This document shows, piece by piece, positions 9,201 through 16,391 of a stretch of 64,000 bases of DNA; the first letter of the stretch is position 1; the number at the start of each line of letters is the position of its first letter. Under the pieces are notes generated by a model that was not told where the DNA came from, did no database searches, and saw only the letters and a list, made by a program, of their open reading frames with translations. The stretch lies in contig NZ_CP028339.1 in the NCBI RefSeq assembly GCF_003030465.1, positions 2,108,001 to 2,172,000 on the forward strand. Direction: 5' to 3'. The stretch comes from Thauera aromatica K172 (GTDB lineage: Bacteria > Pseudomonadota > Gammaproteobacteria > Burkholderiales > Rhodocyclaceae). The translations under genes and the position numbers were made by a program.

Positions 9201-9740
9201 GCCCGTCATGCGCTCGAGACGGCCCGCACTCCGCCGGCCGGACAGGCATCGGCCCGTTATCACGTCAGCGACTGGCAGGTCTTTGCCGAGATCGGTCGCG
9301 CGCTTGGGCATCAGGCTGTGCAGGTGGAGCCCTTCGTCGGGCTCGCCTATGCGCATTCGAAAAGCATCAGCTTCACGGAAGAAGCGGGCGGCCTCTACCG
9401 CCTATCCGGCGTGGTGGAGGGGGCGGCGATTGCGACCGGCACGGCAGGCGTCCGGGTCGCCCACGCCCTGCGGTGGGGGGAGGAAGGTGCGCGGTTTTCG
9501 GGAACGGTAGCCTGGCGGCATGCGGCCGGCGACACCACGCCCCGCGCCCGGCTGGCCTTCGATCGCGGTGACGTCTTCGTCAATCGTGGCGTGGCGATGG
9601 CACGCAACGCGCTGGCACTGACTGCCCAGCTCAGGGCGACTTTGTCCCCGACGGCGACATTCAGCCTCGACTATGCCGGCCAGCTCGCGTCCGATCTCAG
9701 GGAGCATGCGCTCAGCGCCCGCCTCGGGGTCGATTTCTGA
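6288..9740 (+). CDS. Subtilisin-like (S8) autotransporter
   Basis: 1150 residues, a type Va secreted protease. A long signal peptide (about 1-34) is followed by an S8 domain with catalytic Asp93 (GVIDQPVW), His154 (HGTHVAG) and Ser372 (SGTSMAGP). A helical-looking, Trp/Glu-rich stretch (about 440-610) with no motif I know separates it from a beta-helix segment (610-690) carrying the passenger-associated repeat (GLTKQGAGALWLTGRNTYQG). The last about 280 residues form the outer-membrane beta-barrel ending in Phe (GVDF). The passenger may be released or stay surface-bound; substrates are unknown. It stands alone between radA and the convergent hox operon. Confidence 0.9.
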   Translation: MKNKHGPCICRVRAGVVLALILSAVDLQGGALATATPPYVMADGGRSADLEQAAQSWRDDPEFNGNWGLSAIGAEYAYAQGHTGLDARIGVIDQPVWGPHPEFAAAVAGEDKLTFVPTAGLRLYDDPYLPFRAGEPFFYDGQMYVDGRGGVATHGTHVAGIAAANRDSEGGAVGFMQGVAYDARLFAADNGDPGPEDGIVRGNDGGPYLAAWQAMIDSGVDVITNSWGIGIVKGVDWNLSSAGRQFLEIRSLFGTPEGGAYDGALLAARSGIVVEFSAGNDSGRHPDAMAGLPTFIPDIENNWIITTSLAPSDEGLTLSYFSSICGYAKYYCIAAPGSEINSSIVSADTTGMQPGDPVTDGVADYTLLSGTSMAGPFVSGSIGVLTQRFPYLANGDVAQILKTTATDLGEPGVDEVYGWGLIDLRKAMNGPGQLMTRMVADLPAGSSDVWSNDIGEAALVQREAEAQAEIAAWTRRKIDMGWENGWESVDATASIDGLYADYRPEVAAARASVRTLLEIRATPPYTGFSEAYLAVENDPVASALIAEFGKETNWLELGPDPAVFDRFIAAHYPDDDALARALAESTFRNQGLEYEAMELYTANLATLTYENGLTKQGAGALWLTGRNTYQGETRVEEGALIVEGSLAGGVAAYGQGVLGGNGRVGGLIVSDGGAVAPGTSIGTLTVDGRDMSGDEAGTVRFETGSSLEVEISADGRSDQLVVARKVSLLGGQVNVLAEYGSDPLAPFVAASAGGLSYTFLTAGEGVEGQFEGASSPYAFFSPTLAYGVDHVSLGIERLPFATGGRNDNERQTAAGIDSLGADNALYAQVLAFPAGFASGAFFAAASGALHPTTGGMLLEDGRFLREAAIARLHDAGDAGDTQGPHAWGRIDKAWTQADGDGNAAGYDRNLGGFFVGGDSRIGEQAVLGFLVGYGDSSLTSAGARATADSYRVGVYGGGDRGPLRLRFGAGYARHALETARTPPAGQASARYHVSDWQVFAEIGRALGHQAVQVEPFVGLAYAHSKSISFTEEAGGLYRLSGVVEGAAIATGTAGVRVAHALRWGEEGARFSGTVAWRHAAGDTTPRARLAFDRGDVFVNRGVAMARNALALTAQLRATLSPTATFSLDYAGQLASDLREHALSARLGVDF

Positions 9741-9775
9741 GCGTTTCAACCGCGGCAAACATCGCCCTGTGGGGC

Positions 9776-10222
9776 TTATGCGCGCATGTCGAGCCAGTCG
9801 TCGAAGGCGCGCAACGCCGCCTTGAGATTGTGCAAGGCGGCGTTGCCCGGCGCGCTGCCGAGCGTCCAGGCCTCGCCGCGGATGGCGAGCTGCCAGCACG
9901 GCGGCGGAGCCTCGCCTTCGAGGTCGCGGTACACCTGCAGGATGCTCTGGGGCGACACTGCGTGGCTGCTGTAACTGACGTCGCGTGCAGCTTCGATGGG
10001 GCACAGCGTGAAGGGGGCCGTCGCGTCGGAGGACGCATCCACGAACAGCACCCGCTCGCGCCCGCGCAGATCGAGTGCATGCTCGACCTGGAGCTGGAAA
10101 TCAGTGAGACATTCCACCCCGGGCAACGCCATCGCCATGACTGCCTCGATGAACAGCGGCCCGAGGGCATCGTCTCCGCGGCTCGGGTTGCCCCAGCCGA
10201 AAACCAGCACCGGCACAGTCAT
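9776..10222 (-). CDS. hoxW: Hydrogenase maturation endopeptidase HoxW
   Basis: 148 residues of the HyaD/HycI/HoxW family. The N-terminal GWGNPSRGDDALGP contains the conserved Asp/Glu region that binds nickel in the large-subunit precursor, and LFVDASSD carries the second acidic site. It cleaves the C-terminal tail of HoxH after the active site is assembled. The ATG at 10222 overlaps the hoxH stop (ATGA), so it is the last gene of the hox operon. Upstream in-frame codons lie within hoxH and were discarded. Confidence 0.9.
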   Translation of the reverse strand: MTVPVLVFGWGNPSRGDDALGPLFIEAVMAMALPGVECLTDFQLQVEHALDLRGRERVLFVDASSDATAPFTLCPIEAARDVSYSSHAVSPQSILQVYRDLEGEAPPPCWQLAIRGEAWTLGSAPGNAALHNLKAALRAFDDWLDMRA

Positions 10223-11685
10223 GCTTTGTGTTTCCGGTCCAGCTCGGCGCCGTCGGCAGCGATCAGGCTCACCGCCAGCGGCATCTTGCCGAGCGCGTGG
10301 GTGGCACACGACAGGCAGGGGTCGAAGGCGCGGATCGCGACCTCGATGTGATTGAGCAGGCCCTCGGTGAGCGCGCGACCGTCGAAGTACTGCCGCGCCA
10401 CTTCGCGCACCGCGGTGTTCATCGCCTGGTTGTTGTGGGTGGTCGAGACGATCAGGTTGGCCATGCTGACGAGGTCGTCGTCGCCCACTTCATAGTGATG
10501 GATGAGAGTGCCGCGCGGCGCCTCGATGACTCCGACGCCGCTGCGCCGGCGCGCGCCGCTCGCCACCAGCTCGTTGCCTTCGAGGGCATCGTCCTGCAGC
10601 AGGGTTTCGATCGTCTCGGCGGCAAACAGCATTTCGATCATCCGCGCCCAGTGGTAGGCGAGCGGGGCGTGGATCGGCGCGCCGTCGCCGTGGGCGAGGA
10701 ATTCGCCGCGCTCGGCTTCGGCGAGCGGAGTCGGGATGCGGTCGCAGACCTGCAGCCGGGCGAGCGGGCCGACCTTGTACCAGCCGTGCTCGGGGCCGAG
10801 CGCGCTGAGGTAGGGAAACTTCATGTAGGTCCAGGGCTTGACCGCCTCGGTGATCAGGCTGGCGTAGTCCTGGACATCGACCTGGTCGTACAGTATCGCG
10901 CCGTCGGCGTCGCGCACGCGCAGCGCACCGTCGTAGAGGTCGAGGCTGCCGTCGGCGGCGACCTGGCCCATGAAGCCGGAACGGAAGTGGCCGAAGCGGT
11001 CGTACAGCGCCGGGTCGCTGCGGTGCAGGCGCTTCACCAGCGCGACCGCCTCGCGGCTCCAGGCGATGACCTGGCCGAGGTCGCGGCGCAGCTCGGCGCG
11101 CTCGTCCGCTTTCAGTGCGCGGTTGACGCCGCCCGGCACCGAGCCCGTGCCGTGCACGCGCTTGCCGGCGGTGAGGCGGATCACTTCCTGGCCGTACTTG
11201 CGCAGCAGGATGCCTTTCTTCGCCACATCCGGATAACGCTCGAGCACGCCGACGAGGTTGCGCCGCCCGACGTCGGCATCGAAGCCGAACAGCAGGTCGG
11301 GCGAGCACAGATGGAAGAAATGCAGGGCGTGCGACTGCAGGATCTGGCCGTAGTGCATCAGCCGGCGCATGGCTTCGGCGGTGGGCGTGAGGCGCTCGGC
11401 GCCGAGCACGCGGTCGAGCGCCTTGCTCGCCGCGAGGTGGTGCGAGACCGGGCAGATCCCGCACAGGCGTTGCACCAGCACCGGCACTTCCCAGTACGGC
11501 CGGCCCTCGATGAAGGCTTCGAAGCCGCGGAATTCGACGATGTGCAGGCGCGCCTGATGGACGCGGCCCTGCTCGTCGAGCAGCAGGGTGACCTTGCCAT
11601 GGCCTTCGACCCGCGACACCGGATCAATGGCGACGCGGCGCAGGGTTTCGGGCGGAACGGCAGCGGTTTCGAGGTCGGGGCGCAT
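10219..11685 (-). CDS. hoxH: NAD-reducing [NiFe] hydrogenase large subunit HoxH
   Basis: 488 residues. Nickel ligands are in the N-terminal L1 motif (RLCGICPVSHH, C75 and C78) and the C-terminal L2 motif (DPCLSCATH, C457 and C460). The 25 residues after His463 form the tail that HoxW should remove. The motifs match group 3d bidirectional hydrogenases, which couple H2 to NAD(H). The start MRPDLETA at 11685 is favoured; the frame is open far upstream but overlaps hoxY. The 80-base gap to hoxY is the only sizeable gap in this operon. Confidence 0.95.
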   Translation of the reverse strand: MRPDLETAAVPPETLRRVAIDPVSRVEGHGKVTLLLDEQGRVHQARLHIVEFRGFEAFIEGRPYWEVPVLVQRLCGICPVSHHLAASKALDRVLGAERLTPTAEAMRRLMHYGQILQSHALHFFHLCSPDLLFGFDADVGRRNLVGVLERYPDVAKKGILLRKYGQEVIRLTAGKRVHGTGSVPGGVNRALKADERAELRRDLGQVIAWSREAVALVKRLHRSDPALYDRFGHFRSGFMGQVAADGSLDLYDGALRVRDADGAILYDQVDVQDYASLITEAVKPWTYMKFPYLSALGPEHGWYKVGPLARLQVCDRIPTPLAEAERGEFLAHGDGAPIHAPLAYHWARMIEMLFAAETIETLLQDDALEGNELVASGARRRSGVGVIEAPRGTLIHHYEVGDDDLVSMANLIVSTTHNNQAMNTAVREVARQYFDGRALTEGLLNHIEVAIRAFDPCLSCATHALGKMPLAVSLIAADGAELDRKHKA

Positions 11686-11765
11686 GGTCGTGGCGGGGAG
11701 TCGGGTTGCAGGCGAAGGGGCGGGCGGCACGGTCCGGGCGCTGCGCCGTCGGCCGCGGTGCGATG

Positions 11766-12308
11766 TCAGTCGTAGCGCAGCAGCGGACCGTTGAGCCGGG
11801 GCGGGCGGCCGGCGATCAGCGCGCCGAGAAACTCGCGGAAAGCGTCGGCCGACGGCGGGCAGCCGGGCAGGAAGTGGTCGACATGGACGAGCTCGTGCAC
11901 CGGCCGGACCTTGTCGAGGAGCAGCGGCAGTTCGGGATCGTCGGGAATCGCGCTGCCCGCGGCGAGGCCGCTGCCGCGGCGGTACACCCAGTGCAGGACG
12001 TCGCCCACCGCGAGGTGGTTGCGCTGCGCGGGCAGGCCGCCGTTGATCGCGCAGGCGCCGACCGCGACCAGCACCTTGCACTGGCGGCGGAATTCGTGCA
12101 GCACATGGATGTTCTCGGCGTTGCACAGCCCGCCTTCGATGAGGCCGAGGTCGCAGGGGCCGCAGTGCTTGAGATCGGTCAGCGGCGAGCGGTCGAAGGT
12201 GATGTGCTCGAGCAGCCCGAGCAGATCCTCGTCGATGTCGAGGAAGGACATGTGGCAGCCGAAGCAGCCGGCCAGCGAGACCGTGGCGACCCGCAGCTTT
12301 GCGCTCAT
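11766..12308 (-). CDS. hoxY: Hydrogenase small subunit HoxY
   Basis: 180 residues. The N-terminus SLAGCFGCHMSFLDID holds the proximal-cluster CxxC (C15, C18). Further cluster cysteines appear in GACAINGG and in LPGCPPS. The short length without medial and distal cluster domains is typical of group 3d HoxY, which relays electrons between HoxH and HoxU/HoxF. The ATG overlaps the hoxU stop (ATGA at 12308). Confidence 0.94.
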   Translation of the reverse strand: MSAKLRVATVSLAGCFGCHMSFLDIDEDLLGLLEHITFDRSPLTDLKHCGPCDLGLIEGGLCNAENIHVLHEFRRQCKVLVAVGACAINGGLPAQRNHLAVGDVLHWVYRRGSGLAAGSAIPDDPELPLLLDKVRPVHELVHVDHFLPGCPPSADAFREFLGALIAGRPPRLNGPLLRYD

Positions 12309-13021
12309 TGTCCTTTCTCCAGCGCGGCGGCGGCGGTGCAGCCGTCGGCCTGCTCGAGGTCGCAGGCGCGCGCACCGATCGGAATTGCGAAGCCCACCCG
12401 TTTGCGCAGGATCGCCCCCACCGGGCACACCCCGGCGGCACGGTCGGAGGCCGCGAATGCGGTATCGGCGAGACGCCCGGAAGGGGCGCCGACCACAAGA
12501 TGGGCCTGTGCGCCGCGGCCGGCGATGGCGAACACGTCCTTGCCGTCGATGTCGCGGCTGGCGCGCACGCACAGCTCGCACAGGATGCAGCGGTTGAAAT
12601 CGATCAGCACGTCGGGGTGGGAGGCGTCGAGCGGACGGTCGGGGTAGAAGTGCTCGAAGTGCGGATCGCGCATGCCGAGCCGGTAAGCGGTGCTCTGCAG
12701 CAGGCAGTCGCCGCTCTTCTCGCACGCCGGGCAGAAGTGGTTGCCCTCGACGAACAGCAGCTGGAGCAGCGTGCGCCGGGCAGCGTCCAGCTCGGCGCTG
12801 GCGTTTTCCACCTCGAGGCCGGCCGCCGCCAGCGTGGTGCAGGCCGCCACTTCGCGCCCGCCGCAGCGCACGATGCACAACCGGCACGAGCCATGGGCGC
12901 CGAAATCGGGATGCCAGCACAGGTGGGGAATGTACTTGCCGGCTGCGCGGGCGGCCTGGATCAGGGTCTGGCCGGGCGAGAACGGAATCGCCTCGCCGTC
13001 GAGGAAGAAAGTGTCGCTCAT
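12305..13021 (-). CDS. hoxU: Hydrogenase diaphorase subunit HoxU
   Basis: 238 residues resembling the N-terminal part of NuoG. In order: a [2Fe-2S] domain (LCWHPDFGAHGSCRLC and AAC), a His-Cys3 [4Fe-4S] segment (HFCPACEKSGDC), and a [4Fe-4S] site (CILCELC with CPVG further on). It passes electrons between HoxY and the flavin subunit HoxF. Both ends overlap neighbouring genes by ATGA, so HoxF, HoxU and HoxY should be made in matched amounts. Confidence 0.94.
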   Translation of the reverse strand: MSDTFFLDGEAIPFSPGQTLIQAARAAGKYIPHLCWHPDFGAHGSCRLCIVRCGGREVAACTTLAAAGLEVENASAELDAARRTLLQLLFVEGNHFCPACEKSGDCLLQSTAYRLGMRDPHFEHFYPDRPLDASHPDVLIDFNRCILCELCVRASRDIDGKDVFAIAGRGAQAHLVVGAPSGRLADTAFAASDRAAGVCPVGAILRKRVGFAIPIGARACDLEQADGCTAAAALEKGQ

Positions 13022-14823
13022 CGCAGCGGTTCGTCGGGGAGGGGAGTGGGATCGGGGTGAAAGTGGGCTTGTCGGTCGTCACGCCCGGTGGCCTGCCGTG
13101 CCGGGGCGAGGGCGGCGTCTAGGTCGAAGGCGGGGACGAAATCCTCCGTGCGCAGGCGGCGGCTGAAGGCCGGGCGGAACTTGTCGACGATGTCGGTGAG
13201 CGCCAGCGTCGCCGTGCTGCCCAGGCCGCAATGGCTGGCGCTGCGCAGCAGGCGGTCCATCGCCGCCAGTTCGGCGACATCCGCCGGCACCCCGCGGCCG
13301 GCGGCGATCTTGTCCATCAGGCGGCGGTTGACCGCGGTGCCGACGCGGCACGGAGTGCAGAAACCGCAGCTTTCATGGGCGAAGAAGTCGACGAAGGCGT
13401 GGGCGACGTCGAACAGGTCGCGGCGCTCGTCGAAGACCATGAAGGAGCCGCCGGTGGGCACGTCCTCGAAGGCGATGCGGCGGCCGAACTCGGCCGGGGC
13501 CAGGCAATGACCGGCGGCGCCGGCGATCTGCACCGCCTGCGTCGCCCGCGCACCGCAATCGGCCAGGACTTCGGCGACGGTGACGCCGAACGGATATTCG
13601 TAGATGCCCGGCCGCTCGACGTCGCCCGACACCGACAGCAGCTTGGTGCCGCTCGACTGTGCGGTGCCGATGGCGCGGAAGACCTCGCCGCCGTGGATCG
13701 CGACGAGGCCGGCGAGGGCGAGCGTTTCGACGTTGTTCACCGTCGTCGGCTGGCCGCGGTAGCCGCGGCTGACCGGGAAGGGCGGGCGGATGCGCGGCCG
13801 GCCGGGGCGGCCTTCGAGCGACTCGAGCAGCGCCGACTCCTCGCCGCAGACATAGGCGCCGGCGCCGAGGTGGATCTCGATGTCGAAGTCGAAGCCGCGG
13901 CCGAGGATGTCCGTGCCGAGCAGGCCCTGGCGGCGGCGCTCGGCGAGCAGCGCTTCGAGCGGGTCGAGCAGGTGGCGGTACTCGCCGCGCAGGTAGATGA
14001 AGCCGCGGTGCGCGCCGACGGCGTGGGCGGCGATGCCCATGCCGTCGATCACGAGCTGGGGAAAATCGCTCAGCAGCACGCGGTCCTTGAACGTGCCCGG
14101 CTCGCCCTCGTCGGCGTTGCACACCACGTAGTGCGCTTCGCCGGGTGCGGCGCGGCAGGCCCGCCACTTCGCCGCCGTCGGATAACCGGCGCCGCCGCGC
14201 CCGCGCAGGCGCGAAGCTTCGATCTCGGCCAGCAGGCCCCCGGGGGAGCGGGCGAGGGCGGCGGCCAGCGCCTCGCCGGGGGCGAGGCCGGCACCGAGCA
14301 GGGCGTCGCGGCGGCGGAGGTTGGGCTCGATGCGGAACCACTCTGCCGGCCAGTCATCGACCGCAACCCCGCGCCGGATCAGATCGGCCATCGGCACCAC
14401 GCGCTCGGCGCTCATCCGCGTCAGCGGGCGCTGGTTGACGAGCAGTGCCGGGCCCTGGTCGCACAGGCCGGTGCACGACGTGGTGCCGACGCGGACCCGG
14501 CCATTTCCGGCGGGTAGACCGGGGGCCAGCTCCAGCGCGCGGCACAGCGCCGCAGCCAGCGCCGGGCCGCCCTGCATGCGGTCGGTGATGTTGTCCGCGA
14601 ACAGAATGTCGTAGGCGGGCGCCGGGCCGGTGCGCAGCAGACTGTAGAAGCTCGCGGTGGCCAGGACCTGGGCCAGCGGCAGGGTGAGGGCGGAGGCGAT
14701 CCGTTCGAGCAGGGCAGTCGGCAGGTGTCCGGCCCGCTCCTGCGCCTGGCGCAGGATCTGCAGCAGCTGCCGCGGGTCGTGGTGGTTGGCGGCGAGAATC
14801 GGTTCGAGTTCGGCGTCGCTCAT
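13018..14823 (-). CDS. hoxF: NAD(H)-dehydrogenase subunit HoxF (NuoE-NuoF fusion)
   Basis: 601 residues. An N-terminal NuoE-like domain (1-150) shows only a C-x3-C pair (SCTGLC). The NuoF-like domain follows, with the FMN/NAD glycine-rich loop GRGGAGYPTAAKW, GAYVCGEESALL, and the [4Fe-4S] motif SCGFCTPCRVG plus HCGLG. HoxF is the site of NAD+/NADH exchange in the soluble hydrogenase. The ATG at 14823 overlaps the stop of the upstream MFS gene. The same frame stays open upstream, but that reading runs antisense-free through the MFS gene and has no family match. Confidence 0.94.
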   Translation of the reverse strand: MSDAELEPILAANHHDPRQLLQILRQAQERAGHLPTALLERIASALTLPLAQVLATASFYSLLRTGPAPAYDILFADNITDRMQGGPALAAALCRALELAPGLPAGNGRVRVGTTSCTGLCDQGPALLVNQRPLTRMSAERVVPMADLIRRGVAVDDWPAEWFRIEPNLRRRDALLGAGLAPGEALAAALARSPGGLLAEIEASRLRGRGGAGYPTAAKWRACRAAPGEAHYVVCNADEGEPGTFKDRVLLSDFPQLVIDGMGIAAHAVGAHRGFIYLRGEYRHLLDPLEALLAERRRQGLLGTDILGRGFDFDIEIHLGAGAYVCGEESALLESLEGRPGRPRIRPPFPVSRGYRGQPTTVNNVETLALAGLVAIHGGEVFRAIGTAQSSGTKLLSVSGDVERPGIYEYPFGVTVAEVLADCGARATQAVQIAGAAGHCLAPAEFGRRIAFEDVPTGGSFMVFDERRDLFDVAHAFVDFFAHESCGFCTPCRVGTAVNRRLMDKIAAGRGVPADVAELAAMDRLLRSASHCGLGSTATLALTDIVDKFRPAFSRRLRTEDFVPAFDLDAALAPARQATGRDDRQAHFHPDPTPLPDEPLR

Positions 14824-16091
14824 GATCGTGGGGGCGGCGACAGAATCGGCCCGGCCCGGCCCGCCGCATCCTGCGGTTTGCGGATCTGGCGGGCGATGAG
14901 CGAGGCCAGCACCAGGCCGCAGAGCGAAGCGGCCCCGGTGACGGCCCAGGTCCACTGCCAGCCGCCGCTCAGCGCCGCCACCCAGGCGATCAGCGGCGGC
15001 CCGAGGAACTGGCCGGTGGAAGAGCACTGCTGCATCCAGCCTACCGTCGCCGAAACCGTCCGCTCGCTCGGCGCCACCTGGACGGCGAGCGAGAACAGGG
15101 CGCCGGGAATCAGGCCGCCGATTGCCGAGAACAGCAGCACGGCCACGTAGCGTACGACGAACAGCCCGTCGAACGCGCTTCCGAATGCCACCACCGTCCC
15201 CAGCGCCATGGAGACGAATGCGCCGTGAAGGATCTGGCGGGCCGCGATGCCACGGTGGAGCAGGCGACCGGCGGCGACGTTGCCGACCACGTTCACCAGG
15301 CAGACGAGCGCGGTCAGCGCGCCGCCGAGTCCGCTGCCGAGCCCGGCCTGGTCGTAGATCGAGGGGAGAAAGCCGACCACCCCCAGCCACTGGCTGGAAT
15401 ACATCGCAAAGCACAGGGCCACCAGCCAGGGGCCGCTGCTGCTCAGGGTCAGGCGCAGGCGCTGGCGCCAGTCGTCGGTGGCGGGGGCGATCGCTACGGC
15501 AGGGGCGGCGGCACGGCGCGAGCGGTCCGACGGCACGCTCCAGCGCAGCCACAAAGCCAAGCCGATCGACGAGGCGGCGAGCAGCGACCACCAGCCCTGC
15601 CAGCCCACCACGGCCATCACCCACGGACCGCAGAACAGGGCGAGCGCGGTGCCGATCCCCATGTAGCCGCCCCACATGCCCAGATACAGCGCCAGCCGCT
15701 GCGGCGGCACCAGCGCGCGCAGCAGCGCCGGCGCGGGCAGCACCGTCAGCAGAAAGCCGAAGCCTTCCACTGCCCGCAGCCCGAGCAGCGTCGGCGCATC
15801 CGGCGCCACGGCTCCGGCCGCGCTCGCCAGCGCCAGCACGCTCAGCCCGATCAGCATGCTGCGCCGCAGGCCGAGCCCTTCGACGGCGATGCCGGCGAGC
15901 AGACCCAGCGCCATTCCGGCGAACTGCACCAGCGACAGCAGGAAGCCGGCCTGCAGCAAGGTGACGCCGAGCGCCTCGCGTAACACCGGAATCGCCGGCG
16001 GCAGCTTGCCGACATGCAGTGCGGCACCGATGCCGACGAGGATCACGACCAGTGCGGGCGCCCCTCGCGGAAAAACCTGTGTCGCCTTCAT
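14820..16091 (-). CDS. MFS transporter of the CynX/NimT type, in the hox operon
   Basis: 423 residues with about 12 membrane segments and an MFS loop-2-3 signature (GIAVEGLGLRRSMLIG). It looks like the CynX/NimT branch of MFS permeases. Its stop overlaps the hoxF start (ATGA at 14823), so it is the first gene of the hox transcription unit. That linkage suggests a function tied to hydrogenase synthesis or use, such as ion or small-molecule uptake, but the substrate cannot be read from sequence. The ATG at 16091 is chosen because the upstream in-frame residues are basic and not membrane-like. Confidence 0.8.
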   Translation of the reverse strand: MKATQVFPRGAPALVVILVGIGAALHVGKLPPAIPVLREALGVTLLQAGFLLSLVQFAGMALGLLAGIAVEGLGLRRSMLIGLSVLALASAAGAVAPDAPTLLGLRAVEGFGFLLTVLPAPALLRALVPPQRLALYLGMWGGYMGIGTALALFCGPWVMAVVGWQGWWSLLAASSIGLALWLRWSVPSDRSRRAAAPAVAIAPATDDWRQRLRLTLSSSGPWLVALCFAMYSSQWLGVVGFLPSIYDQAGLGSGLGGALTALVCLVNVVGNVAAGRLLHRGIAARQILHGAFVSMALGTVVAFGSAFDGLFVVRYVAVLLFSAIGGLIPGALFSLAVQVAPSERTVSATVGWMQQCSSTGQFLGPPLIAWVAALSGGWQWTWAVTGAASLCGLVLASLIARQIRKPQDAAGRAGPILSPPPRS

Positions 16092-16391
16092 TCTCGATAT
16101 GCCACGCTTGATCTGCCGGAAAGACCTAACAGTACCATCGGCGCAGCACCGGTGGCGCACCCGCGGCTACGACGTTCGGATGATTTTCCGGCGGCGGGCG
16201 GGCAAGGCCGGGGCGGCAAGCGCTGATCCTGCGGTCGTGGCCGATGGAGCAGTCGAGTATCATCGACCGTGAGATCGACCGTGGGCGCAGGGCCCGGAGC
16301 CGGATCACAGCATGAACCAGGAGGCCGAGATGAGGTGTGACAGCAGCCCGCGGGCGGGCCGGATGGACATCGCGTGGGAGCATCCCGGCTG
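16092..16391. promoter_or_regulatory. Divergent intergenic region, MFS-hox and ubiB-like genes
   Basis: About 300 bases between divergent genes. I see no convincing sigma-54 pair for the hox operon. There is a 10-bp direct repeat, ATCGACCGTG, at 16262-16271 and 16274-16283 (12-bp phase), close to a TATCAT (16258-16263). It could be a regulator site for the plus-strand gene. Confidence 0.3.

Noticed and set aside
16092-16391. Sigma-54 promoter for the hox operon
   Set aside because: I looked for TGGCAC-N5-TTGC on the minus strand and found only partial matches with wrong spacing.
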